Assembly: GCF_900564155.1 (NCBI RefSeq)
Contig: NZ_LS999839.1
Span: 3,965,097 to 4,029,096, forward strand
Source: Pedobacter schmidteae
Lineage (GTDB): Bacteria > Bacteroidota > Bacteroidia > Sphingobacteriales > Sphingobacteriaceae
Reading direction: 5' to 3'
DNA length: 64,000 nucleotides
The position numbers and the translations under genes are program-made. Of the stretch, positions 42,934 through 51,863 are shown piece after piece (the first letter of the stretch is position 1; every line of letters begins with the position of its first letter). Below the pieces are notes generated by a model. That model was not told the origin of the DNA. It saw nothing but the letters and a program-made list of their open reading frames with translations, and ran no database searches.

Positions 42934-44400
42934 ATGAACTTTGAAGAAAAGATTGGTTTTAAAATGCTATTTGACAAAGCACCGGTTGGCGTAGCGGTGA
43001 TGGATATTCAAAGCGATTCGTTTGTGCAGGTGAACGACAAATTTTGTCATATTTTTGGGTACACCAGGGAGAACCTTTATGATGCTGATTTCAGATCAAT
43101 CAGCTTTTCTGATAGCACTGCTGACGATGGCTTGAAGATGAAGAAACTTAAAGCCGGAGAAATTGAAGAGTTTTCCTTATTGAAACGCTATAATCATAGC
43201 GACGGCCGTTTGCTATGGGTAAGTGTTAATGTCAAATTATTGAACAGTGAGCATATTCGGCCAGAGAATTATATGGTAGCGGTTGAAGACGTTACCGAAC
43301 GAAAAATGACCGAATATGCAGCCAGCGAGTCATTATTGCGTACCAGTTCATTAATCAATACCATTGATGGGATTGTCTGGGAAGCCAATCCTGATAATTT
43401 CAAATTTAGTTTTATCAGTAAAAAAACGGAAGAAGTGTTGGGGTATGCGGTTGAGGAATGGCTGGATTCGCATACTTTTTGGGCTGATCATGTTCATCCG
43501 GAAGACCGGAACTGGGTAGTTGATTATTGTACTATCTGCACCAAAGCCCTGAAAGCACATGATTTTGAGTACAGAATGATTGCCAAAGATGGCCGCGTGG
43601 TATGGCTTAGAGATATTGTAAATGTAATTGCGATAGACAATAATCCTGTTTTGCTGCGGGGAATAATGATTGATATAACTGAGCAGAAAAAGGCGCAAAA
43701 AACGCTTAGGGATTCATTTGTTCTGGTAAATGAGCAAAACAAGCGTTTACTTAATTTTTCTTATATCGTATCTCATAACTTGCGGTCACATACCAGTAAT
43801 ATTCAAGCCATAACAGAACTTATTGATATTTCGGAAGCCGAACCTGAAAGAAAAGAGCTTGTTCATTTGCTCAAAAGAGCTTCTAATTCATTGAATGAAA
43901 CGCTGATGAATCTGAACCAGGTTGTAAATATTCAAACGAGTATAAACATTCAAATTGAGCCATTAAATCTGGAAAACTATATCGATAAGACAATTGCGAC
44001 CCTTAATGAGGAAATTATTGCAAAAAAAGTTTTAATCAAAAAGAATGACAGCTGCGACCTGATCATCAATTATAATCCTGCCTATCTGGAAAGCATTTTG
44101 TTAAACATCATATTTAATGCCATCAGGTACAGTCATCCAGACAAAAGACCTGTGATTGAAATCAATTGTTTTAAGGAAAATAATCAGCAGGTATTACAGA
44201 TATCTGACAACGGGATTGGGATAGACCTGGAGAAGCATGGCAAGGAACTGTTTGGTATGTACAAAACATTTACCGATCATACCGACTCAAAAGGTATTGG
44301 TTTGTTTATATCCAAAAACCAGATTGATGCCATGGGAGGCAGGATTACGGTAAGTAGTGTGGTAAATGAGGGAACCACATTTAGTATCTATTTTAAGTAA
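42934..44400 (+). CDS. PAS domain sensor histidine kinase (soluble)
   Basis: A 488-residue kinase without transmembrane segments. Two PAS domains (about 15-120 and 140-260, with VEDVTERK and IDITEQKK as PAC ends) precede the phosphoacceptor segment SHNLRSHTS, N-box NIIFNAIRYSH, G1 SDNGIGID and the G2 KGIGLFISKN. The SHNLRSH form is common in Bacteroidota PAS kinases. No response regulator is adjacent. Convergent with the DPP4 gene across 23 bases. Confidence 0.92.
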   Translation: MNFEEKIGFKMLFDKAPVGVAVMDIQSDSFVQVNDKFCHIFGYTRENLYDADFRSISFSDSTADDGLKMKKLKAGEIEEFSLLKRYNHSDGRLLWVSVNVKLLNSEHIRPENYMVAVEDVTERKMTEYAASESLLRTSSLINTIDGIVWEANPDNFKFSFISKKTEEVLGYAVEEWLDSHTFWADHVHPEDRNWVVDYCTICTKALKAHDFEYRMIAKDGRVVWLRDIVNVIAIDNNPVLLRGIMIDITEQKKAQKTLRDSFVLVNEQNKRLLNFSYIVSHNLRSHTSNIQAITELIDISEAEPERKELVHLLKRASNSLNETLMNLNQVVNIQTSINIQIEPLNLENYIDKTIATLNEEIIAKKVLIKKNDSCDLIINYNPAYLESILLNIIFNAIRYSHPDKRPVIEINCFKENNQQVLQISDNGIGIDLEKHGKELFGMYKTFTDHTDSKGIGLFISKNQIDAMGGRITVSSVVNEGTTFSIYFK

Positions 44401-44405
44401 GAACG

Positions 44406-44432
44406 GGAAAGTAGATGCCAGATCTACTTTCC
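44406..44432. terminator. Hairpin at the convergent kinase/DPP4 gene ends
   Basis: GGAAAGTAGAT (44406-44416) and ATCTACTTTCC (44422-44432) form a perfect 11-bp stem with a 5-base loop. The right arm overlaps the stop codon of the DPP4 gene (44424). There is no T-tract, so it may protect the 3' ends or act only with Rho; still the natural end of both transcripts. Confidence 0.55.
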
Positions 44433-46598
44433 TCCCGGAGGGCAGTTACGCTTTAAAAATTCAGTATAGGTTAAAGCTAAATGTGCCGAAGTACCTTCGC
44501 CCTCGTTGATGCTATGTGTTCTGTTAGGATACGACATCAATTGAAACACTTTGCGGTTTTTGATCAGTTCGTTGATCAGCATTTCTGCATTTTGGTAGTG
44601 TACATTGTCATCGCCGGTTCCGTGGATATACAAGAGGTTGCCCTTAAGGTTTTTGGCATAAGTAATTGGGGATCCCTTAATATAAGCTTCTTTGGTCACC
44701 AAAGGAGAACCCATGTACCGTTCCTGGTAAATGTTGTCGTAAGTAAGCTGATTGCCTACAGCGGCAATGGCAATGCCTGTTTTATAAATTTCAGGGTATT
44801 GGAACATCAGATTTAATGTAGATGAACCACCGCCACTCCATCCCCATACTGCAACACGGTCTTTATCAATAAACGACCATTCCAGTATTTTTTTTGCGGC
44901 CATGGCCTGATCGCGGATGTTTAACAAACCTATATTTTTATAAATACTTTTGCGCCACTCACGTCCTTTAGGAGCTGGGGCACCTCTGTTTTCAATGGAA
45001 ATATAAACATAACCATCTTTAGGCATATCGCCGGCATATAGCCAGTTTTGTCCTGCGCCATAGGTATCGGTAACAGTTTGAGAAGCCGGTTCTCCATAAA
45101 CATAAAACACTACCGGATATTTTTTGGTTTGGTCAAAGTTGTCCGGCTTTTTCATCCATCCGTCCAGTTCAATGCCATCTTCTGTCTTTATTTTAAAAAA
45201 CTCTACTTTATTTTTTGGTGGCTTTACTCTACCCAGTTGACTGGTAATGCTACCTGCCATGGTAAGCGGATTTAGCGTAGTTAATCTCATCCATTCGGTA
45301 ATGGGAGGTACCACAGCACTAGTGTAGGTATGTTTGGCAAACACAGCGTTAGGCGAAATTTCGTAACTATGCGTGCCCGGTAATATAGAAGGGGTAACCA
45401 TTTCCGGTTTACCACCGCCACTTAATTTTATTTTAAATAGATATTTCTGTGTGGCATTCAATGGCGAAGCCATATAATACAACATGTTGTTCTTTTCATC
45501 CACCAGCGATCTTTCAATCACGTCAAAATCTCCCTTGGTAATCAGGGTTTCTTTTTTACCGTCTATGCTGATACGGTAAGCGTGGCGCCATCCATCTTTT
45601 TCGCTCATCCAGATAAATTCTTTCCCACCATTTAACCATTCCCAGGTTTGCGGACCGGCATCTACCCAGGCTTTGTCTGTTTCAGTATAAATGTTTTCGG
45701 CAGCTCCACTGGTTGCATTAGCTACAAAAAGTTTGCTTACATTTTGTTCCCGGTTTAACTGTTGTAAAATAACTTCGTTAGTGCCCGGAATCCAGCCCAT
45801 CCTTGGAATGTAGTTCTGTATCTTGTCTCCCGGAATGTTTAACCATTTGGTTTGTGCGGTATTCAGGCTAACAACCCCCACTTTGCAGGAGGAAGGATTC
45901 TGTCCAACCTTAGGATATTCGACTGGAATGGTATAAGGGTAAATTGAATCGGTATTGTTGATCATCAGGAAGTTTCTGATTTTGGTCGCATCAATCTGCC
46001 AGTAGGCGATAGACTGCCCATCGGGGCTCCATCTGAAGCCGTCGCGGCAGTCGAATTCTTCTTCATATACCCAGTCAAACGTACCATTGATCAATCTGTC
46101 CGTACCATCAGTAGTCAAAGCTTTGCTGGTTTTAGTTTGCAGATCATCTACATACAGATTGTGTTTGCTTACATACGCTACTTTGTTGCCATCGGGCGAG
46201 AATTTGGCAAACATCAGTGACGAAGCCGGTTTGTCTTTACCCACTTGTGTAAGCGTATTGGTCTTTAAGTCGGCCACATAATAGTCGCCACGAGTTTCAT
46301 AGCGCCATACTTTTTTGCTGTTGCTGTAAATCAGAACTTTGGTGCCATCGTCAGAGATATCGAAATCTGTAATTCTGCCGGGGTTGGTTCCGCTGCCATA
46401 TAATAAATCACGACTGACAATAGTCTTACGGTCGTTTTGTGGCAACGAAATAGCGACCAGTTCACCTTCCATCAACTGATAATAGGCATTTCCGTCTTTT
46501 GTCCATCTGATTTCACTTTTATTTTGTGCATTGGTTTTCACGGAAAAACCAATTAGTACAACCAGAGTCAGTTTAAAAACGATGTTTCTGAAGTTCAT
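44424..46598 (-). CDS. Dipeptidyl peptidase IV-type S9 peptidase
   Basis: A 724-residue secreted serine protease removing N-terminal X-Pro dipeptides. A signal peptide is followed by a DPPIV_N beta-propeller domain (about 90-440) and the catalytic alpha/beta hydrolase domain with GWSGGG (Ser588), GTGDDNVH (Asp663/664), and THS (His695). EEEFDCRDGFRWSPDG in the propeller is a DPP4 signature. The gene begins 4 bases after the LTA-synthase-like gene. Confident. Confidence 0.94.
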   Translation of the reverse strand: MNFRNIVFKLTLVVLIGFSVKTNAQNKSEIRWTKDGNAYYQLMEGELVAISLPQNDRKTIVSRDLLYGSGTNPGRITDFDISDDGTKVLIYSNSKKVWRYETRGDYYVADLKTNTLTQVGKDKPASSLMFAKFSPDGNKVAYVSKHNLYVDDLQTKTSKALTTDGTDRLINGTFDWVYEEEFDCRDGFRWSPDGQSIAYWQIDATKIRNFLMINNTDSIYPYTIPVEYPKVGQNPSSCKVGVVSLNTAQTKWLNIPGDKIQNYIPRMGWIPGTNEVILQQLNREQNVSKLFVANATSGAAENIYTETDKAWVDAGPQTWEWLNGGKEFIWMSEKDGWRHAYRISIDGKKETLITKGDFDVIERSLVDEKNNMLYYMASPLNATQKYLFKIKLSGGGKPEMVTPSILPGTHSYEISPNAVFAKHTYTSAVVPPITEWMRLTTLNPLTMAGSITSQLGRVKPPKNKVEFFKIKTEDGIELDGWMKKPDNFDQTKKYPVVFYVYGEPASQTVTDTYGAGQNWLYAGDMPKDGYVYISIENRGAPAPKGREWRKSIYKNIGLLNIRDQAMAAKKILEWSFIDKDRVAVWGWSGGGSSTLNLMFQYPEIYKTGIAIAAVGNQLTYDNIYQERYMGSPLVTKEAYIKGSPITYAKNLKGNLLYIHGTGDDNVHYQNAEMLINELIKNRKVFQLMSYPNRTHSINEGEGTSAHLALTYTEFLKRNCPPGGK

Positions 46599-46602
46599 TT
46601 TA

Positions 46603-48468
46603 TTAAAATTCTATAAATTGACGATATACAGTTTGCAGGTATGCTTTCGCATGATCCAGTGTGCTTGCAGTCCGGGCAACATCCTTAGGTTTGCTATTGA
46701 ACAGCACCATTTTGCCTACATTATCAAATGTAACACATTGCTCGTTATCTATAAAACCCATTCCGGTATCCCAGGTAAAAAAGGCAAAGGGCTGGTGGTA
46801 AGGGTTCAATAGGTTTTTACTCCATTTAAATTCTTTGGCCGGGATATCCAATTGTGCCAGCAGCGTAGCGGCAACATCTGTCTGGCTACCTACGTCATTA
46901 AATCTGCGCCCCTTAAATTCATCTTTAATCACATCTCCATAAAAGAGCAGTGGAATATGGTAACGCTGCGGAGTGGAGATGTCAAAGCTATTTTTGGGCA
47001 GCAGATGGCCATGATCGGCCACAAATACAAATAAAGTGTTTTTGTACCAGGCCTCTTTTTTCGCATTGGTTAAAAAAGCATTGATACAGGAATCGGTATA
47101 ATAAGCCGTGCTTTTAAAGTTGGCTACGTTATCGACCCTCCCAAATTTAGGTGTTCCGGGCAGGTCATATGGTTCGTGGTTGGTTAGTGTAAGCAGTGTA
47201 GAAAAGAAAGGTTGTTTCTCTTTATTCAAGTCGGCCAGCTGCCTGGCAAATACCACTTCGTCAAATTTTCCCCAGCGCGACTTCATTTCGGTGCCCGAAA
47301 AGTTATTCTTGTCTACCAGCTTCTGATAGTCATGACTTAAAATAAAGGCCTTATAATTGTCGAACTCCGATTCTCCGCCGTAAAAAAAGGAAGTCTTATA
47401 TCCGTTTTTAAAAAGTGCCTGCGATATGGCAGGTAGTTTTTGCATTTTCTCGGGCCATTTTACAATACTTCCGGTACCCAGGGTAGGGAAGCCGGCAAGT
47501 GTGGCGATCAAACCCTTATCAGTCCGGCTGCCTGGCGAATAGATCTGGGTAAACAGTACACCTTTGTTAATGAGGCTGTCAAAATGAGGGGTAATTCCAT
47601 TTTCGTTACCCAGAGTTTTGGTCAGATCAGCGGTAAAACTCTCAATAATCACCAACACTACATTGGGGCGTTTGGTATTCAGTATCGAAATGGTTGTATC
47701 TTTTGTTGTCGTATACAGCTTTTGGATCTTTTCTGCCGCCTGTTTATCGTCCTGATAAACATAAGGATTTTTTTTTGTCATCTTGGCGGCAAGCACACTT
47801 GATATCAGGTTCCATTCGGTATTTACAGCGGCATGGTTCAAAACCTGCTCTTTAGAGAAGTAGGCCATACTTTGAGTAATTGGCGAACCGCCTAATCCGC
47901 CCCTGATAAGTAAAAAGTTACCTGCAAGTAATGCAAGGCAAAGCAAGCCTCTCAGCCATATCGGGCTTGCTGTAAAATTAAGTTTTCTGGAAACTACAAA
48001 ACGCTGTAGAAACAAACCCAATACAACAAGCAGAATCAATAATGAAATAGATAAGCCAAGTGGGGAAGAGGCGCTGGAAGCCATGGCCTCTTTGGGGGAT
48101 GAAAATGCAAAGCTCATGGCTTTCGCGTTAACCTTGCTGCCCCATTCGCGGTAAATGTTAAAGTTGATTACCGAAAGGATACTGCAAATGAAAATCAAGA
48201 GCGCATTATAAATACTGATCCATTTCAATTCAACTACTTTTCTGCCATTTAAAAGCCAATAGATATAGCTCAAAAGTGGTATCACTGCGATATAAGCTGT
48301 CATAGACAGGTCTAAAGGCAATGCATAATAAAATGTAGCTGCCGTTTCCGAAAAAGATACGGCAGCTAGTTTTTGATGATAAATGAGTACAAATATCAGG
48401 CGGTCGATAAAAAAGAACAACAGCCAGAATAAAAAGAAACGGAGGAAAAAGAGCAGGCTTTTTAGCAT
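46603..48468 (-). CDS. LTA synthase-like sulfatase family protein (phosphoglycerol/phosphoethanolamine transferase)
   Basis: A 621-residue inner-membrane enzyme. Five N-terminal helices (about 1-180) precede a periplasmic sulfatase/LTA-synthase domain with VVLVIIESFTA (metal Glu), the nucleophile Thr in SRTDKG, and VADHGH. Gram-negative members add phosphoglycerol or phosphoethanolamine to envelope glycans or lipids; a teichoic-acid role is unlikely here because kdsB shows an LPS envelope. It is 12 bases after the secreted-protein gene and 4 before DPP4. Confidence 0.88.
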   Translation of the reverse strand: MLKSLLFFLRFFLFWLLFFFIDRLIFVLIYHQKLAAVSFSETAATFYYALPLDLSMTAYIAVIPLLSYIYWLLNGRKVVELKWISIYNALLIFICSILSVINFNIYREWGSKVNAKAMSFAFSSPKEAMASSASSPLGLSISLLILLVVLGLFLQRFVVSRKLNFTASPIWLRGLLCLALLAGNFLLIRGGLGGSPITQSMAYFSKEQVLNHAAVNTEWNLISSVLAAKMTKKNPYVYQDDKQAAEKIQKLYTTTKDTTISILNTKRPNVVLVIIESFTADLTKTLGNENGITPHFDSLINKGVLFTQIYSPGSRTDKGLIATLAGFPTLGTGSIVKWPEKMQKLPAISQALFKNGYKTSFFYGGESEFDNYKAFILSHDYQKLVDKNNFSGTEMKSRWGKFDEVVFARQLADLNKEKQPFFSTLLTLTNHEPYDLPGTPKFGRVDNVANFKSTAYYTDSCINAFLTNAKKEAWYKNTLFVFVADHGHLLPKNSFDISTPQRYHIPLLFYGDVIKDEFKGRRFNDVGSQTDVAATLLAQLDIPAKEFKWSKNLLNPYHQPFAFFTWDTGMGFIDNEQCVTFDNVGKMVLFNSKPKDVARTASTLDHAKAYLQTVYRQFIEF

Positions 48469-48480
48469 CTGATGTAAGGC

Positions 48481-49158
48481 TTAGTTTCCGCCCCTCATAG
48501 CTTTTAATTCAGCCATCGTCTTCAATTCATATCCTTTAGGAACGTCTAACGAGAAAGGACCTACATTGCCCTCTTTTATGTTTTTTATGGTTACAAGGGT
48601 TTTAAAGCCGTCTTGTGAATTTGTATATTTAATTGGAGTTGAATTTAAAGCACTAAAACCTGGAGGAATGGCTCCTTTAGGTAATTTAAGTTCTGTAGTA
48701 GCCCAAAGTTCATAGTTGGCGCCAGTATTGTCTTTATAAGTGTATTTTTCCGCATTATAACCAGCAATAAGCTGTTTTTCGCCCGTAGCCTTAAAATCAC
48801 TGAAGGTTAAACCGCCTCTTTGCTGTTCTACCTCTTCCTTCGACATTTTTGCCGCGTATTGTTTTTGCATAATCGGAATATCTACCAATACCAGGGCATT
48901 AACAAGTGCACCATCATTGATCACCTTTAACATAGCTGCACCCATATCTATTTGCATTTTAGACAGGTTCCCGTTAAATTCTAATTTGCTTTCAGATGGT
49001 AGAACTGATGGATCTACCTGTTTTTTCTGCTCTTCGGTCAACACATATTCTACACTATAGGTAATTGTTCCGGCGTCTATAACTTTTTGTGCTTTAGCTA
49101 TGATTGCGGTTCCGATTAAAATAATTGCCAGAACTCCTGTTTTGATAGATTTGAACAT
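48481..49158 (-). CDS. Secreted protein, DUF4412/GLPGLI-like, function unknown
   Basis: From Met at 49158 it is 225 residues with a good signal peptide (MFKSIKTGVLAIILIGTA, cut after KAQ). The open frame goes on to 49215, but those residues are charged and unlike a signal. The mature protein starts VIDAGTITYSVEY and has KYTYKDNTGANYELWAT in the middle, features of the DUF4412/GLPGLI-like secreted proteins of Bacteroidota. It lies between the enoyl-CoA hydratase and the LTA-synthase-like genes. No function proposed. Confidence 0.75.
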   Translation of the reverse strand: MFKSIKTGVLAIILIGTAIIAKAQKVIDAGTITYSVEYVLTEEQKKQVDPSVLPSESKLEFNGNLSKMQIDMGAAMLKVINDGALVNALVLVDIPIMQKQYAAKMSKEEVEQQRGGLTFSDFKATGEKQLIAGYNAEKYTYKDNTGANYELWATTELKLPKGAIPPGFSALNSTPIKYTNSQDGFKTLVTIKNIKEGNVGPFSLDVPKGYELKTMAELKAMRGGN

Positions 49159-49177
49159 CGTTTTATAATAATTTAGT

Positions 49178-49957
49178 TTACCAGTTAATTTTTTCTTTGC
49201 TGATAAAGGCAGCAATTCCTTTTTTGAAATCCTCAGTACTCCTTACACCTGCATTGATCTTTACTGCTTCTGCAAGGTTTTGATCCAGTTCGGCATTGGT
49301 TGTTCTGCCAATCAATTGCTTGGTAACCATTAACGAATTACCTGAAGTTTCATTACACAAACTTAATGCAAAATTATTTACATTAAGACTGATATCTGCT
49401 TTGTTTGTTACAAAAGTTATCAGACCATAGTCTAAGGCGTCCTGGGCAGAAAACAGCATGCCGGTCAACAGTATTTTTTTTGCAATCGTTTCGCTTGTTT
49501 TGCGCAACAAAAAGCAGGAAACAATAGCTGGTACAAAGCCCAGTTTTACTTCTGTGTATCCAAAGCTAGCTTCAGGAACAGCGAATATGATGTCGCATAC
49601 GGTAGCCAAACCGCAACCTCCTGCAATGGCATGACCCTCAACCTGGGCAATTACCACCTTTGGCAAATAATAAATAGTGGTAAAAAGATTCTTCAGGTTT
49701 TCTGAGTCGGCCAGGTTTTCTTCATAAGTGTTTTGCTGCAGTTGTTGCAGGTAGGCCAGATCAGCGCCGGCACTAAAGGTTGTGCCATTTGCCTTTAAAA
49801 TAATCACCTTCACTTCATCATCATCCGAAGCCTTTAAAAAAGCCGCAGTTAGCTCAGCTACGAGACTTGGGTTTAGTGCATTTCGCTTTTCAGGCCTGTT
49901 AATGCAGATGGTGGCTATGCGTTGGCTTACCGTGTACAAAACCATGCGTTCAGTCAT
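49178..49957 (-). CDS. Enoyl-CoA hydratase/isomerase family protein
   Basis: A crotonase-fold enzyme. From Met at 49957 (MTERMVLYTV) it is 259 residues, the normal length; the frame extends to 49996 without family similarity. The oxyanion-hole segments are GTTFSAGADLAYL and GHAIAGGCGLATVCD, with EVKLGFVPA following. This suggests acyl-CoA hydration or isomerisation in fatty or branched-acid catabolism. It starts an operon with the secreted protein, the phosphotransferase and DPP4 downstream. Confidence 0.92.
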   Translation of the reverse strand: MTERMVLYTVSQRIATICINRPEKRNALNPSLVAELTAAFLKASDDDEVKVIILKANGTTFSAGADLAYLQQLQQNTYEENLADSENLKNLFTTIYYLPKVVIAQVEGHAIAGGCGLATVCDIIFAVPEASFGYTEVKLGFVPAIVSCFLLRKTSETIAKKILLTGMLFSAQDALDYGLITFVTNKADISLNVNNFALSLCNETSGNSLMVTKQLIGRTTNAELDQNLAEAVKINAGVRSTEDFKKGIAAFISKEKINW

Positions 49958-50042
49958 ACAATATTCAGTTATGTTCACCAAAGATAACACAAGCAACAGG
50001 TTTAGCAGTCAAAATACTATGGATAAAATATAAATATCTGTC

Positions 50043-51863
50043 CTATGGTTGAATGAATGTAGTTTCTGTTACCATATGCTGATCCAATGCCGGTTTGATA
50101 AAGTAGTAAAAAACTTTACTTTCAGGGTTTAGGTCGGTAAATAACAAAGCTTTGTGGCTGCGGATGATAGCTACAGCATAATTTTTTTTCAGCGTAAATC
50201 TGATGGTCTTTTTTTGATGGAAAGCTTTCATTTTGCCAAAAGACAGCAGCACAGACAGGTTCAGGAAGATAAGGAGGGCAACTATCAGTTGCTTTTTTCG
50301 AAATTCACTTAAAGCGGTAATCAACAGTAGTAAAGCTATGCAAAGCAGCGTCAATTCTGTTTTGCTAAGCCATATAGCTGTTACTCCTGAAAAGGGAAGT
50401 TGTGCAATCCAGTTCAGGCCGGTGTTCATAAAACAAATGAGCCATTCAAATACCGGCCCTAAGCAGCTTAGTTTAAAAAGAAGGATGACGATACCCATAT
50501 ACATAATTAGGGCGGCAGGCAGCGTAATAAACAGGTTGCTGAGTAAAAAGTAGATTGGGAATTGATGGAAGTAATAAACACTAAAGGGATAGGTGGCCAG
50601 CTGTGCCGCCAGCGACATGGCTGTTGTTTCCCATATTTTTGCCAGCCAGAATTGTTTTATCGGCCATAAAGCCTGAATTTTTGATTGCAAATAGATGAGC
50701 CCTAAAACCGCCATAAAAGACAATTGAAAGCCTATATCCCAAACCAGGAAAGGGTTGTACAGCAGGAGGCAGAAAGCAGCAAAGGCAATGATGTTGTAGT
50801 TGTTGGTATTTCTGGCAAATGATTTGGCCACAACCAATACGGAAATCATGATGGCAGCACGAAGTACAGAAGGAGAGAAACCGGTAAGTAGGGTATAAGC
50901 CCATATGGCCCCAAGAATAAACAACATTTTTAATGTTTTAAGCAATTTGTTGCCCCTTAAAAACCACAGTACATAGTTCAGCACCAGATATACCAAACTA
51001 ACATGCATACCCGAAACGGATAACACGTGTATGGTGCCTGTTTTTGAATAAATTTCCAATGTTTCTGCAGTTAAATCTGCCCGGTATCCCAATATCAGCG
51101 TTGCGGCCACAGCAAATGCATCATCATTTTTAATCAGTTTGCGGTATGTCAATACTTGCTTTTCTCTTAGCTCCAAAGCAAAGTGGATCACTTTGTTTCC
51201 TGTACCCTGGTTGGTTTTGACCACTTCATGCGGTTTCAGGTAGGTTTGATGGTAAATGTTCTGGGCAGCCAGCCAAGCTTTAAAATCAAATTCTGAAGGC
51301 TGGAGTGGGGAGGGGACTTCGACAAATTTGTAGGGAATGATCAGCTCATCTCCGTATTTTAAGGAGATCGGATGGTGCCTGTCGGTACTTATGCTAATCC
51401 GTATTTTCCCTGAAGCAGTATTGAAAATGCAGTTTTCGCTTTTTTTAGTTAATAGAGAGGGTTTTATGCATGCTGATTTGGTGACTAAAGCTGTAAACAG
51501 AATTATATTTGGCTTTTTTTGAGGTGCTTCAATTATTCGTATTTTTAGATAATTTGATTTTTTAAGTGCATAATAATCAGAATGAAATGCGTTGTTATAT
51601 AAAATAACAGATGAACTTCCTAAGATGAAGCACAATACATGCGCTATCAGGCCATTTATGCCGGCATAGCGATAGGCATTTGCTTTTTTGTACCGGGCAT
51701 TCCTGATAAAAAGATAGATAAAAATGAGGCTGTTGGCAATCAGCAGACTGTTTGAAATCCAACCGACCATGCATCCATAAAAACAGAGTATGCCAACTGA
51801 AAAAGGAGCCAGTATCCTGACAAAAAAGATTTCCTGCTTATGGAATGTTTTTACGCCGTTCAT
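50043..51863 (-). CDS. comEC: ComEC/Rec2 family DNA-uptake channel protein
   Basis: A 606-residue inner-membrane protein. N-terminal helices and a DUF4131-like OB part (about 30-190) are followed by the Competence domain with VSGMHVSLVYLVLN, ATLILGYRADL, and the later helices AATLILGYR...VLRAAIMISV. The C-terminal metallo-beta-lactamase domain present in Bacillus-type ComEC is missing or very short, as is usual in Bacteroidota. It transports single-stranded DNA in transformation. Its start overlaps the stop of the HhH-barrel gene by one base (TGATG). Confidence 0.92.
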   Translation of the reverse strand: MNGVKTFHKQEIFFVRILAPFSVGILCFYGCMVGWISNSLLIANSLIFIYLFIRNARYKKANAYRYAGINGLIAHVLCFILGSSSVILYNNAFHSDYYALKKSNYLKIRIIEAPQKKPNIILFTALVTKSACIKPSLLTKKSENCIFNTASGKIRISISTDRHHPISLKYGDELIIPYKFVEVPSPLQPSEFDFKAWLAAQNIYHQTYLKPHEVVKTNQGTGNKVIHFALELREKQVLTYRKLIKNDDAFAVAATLILGYRADLTAETLEIYSKTGTIHVLSVSGMHVSLVYLVLNYVLWFLRGNKLLKTLKMLFILGAIWAYTLLTGFSPSVLRAAIMISVLVVAKSFARNTNNYNIIAFAAFCLLLYNPFLVWDIGFQLSFMAVLGLIYLQSKIQALWPIKQFWLAKIWETTAMSLAAQLATYPFSVYYFHQFPIYFLLSNLFITLPAALIMYMGIVILLFKLSCLGPVFEWLICFMNTGLNWIAQLPFSGVTAIWLSKTELTLLCIALLLLITALSEFRKKQLIVALLIFLNLSVLLSFGKMKAFHQKKTIRFTLKKNYAVAIIRSHKALLFTDLNPESKVFYYFIKPALDQHMVTETTFIQP

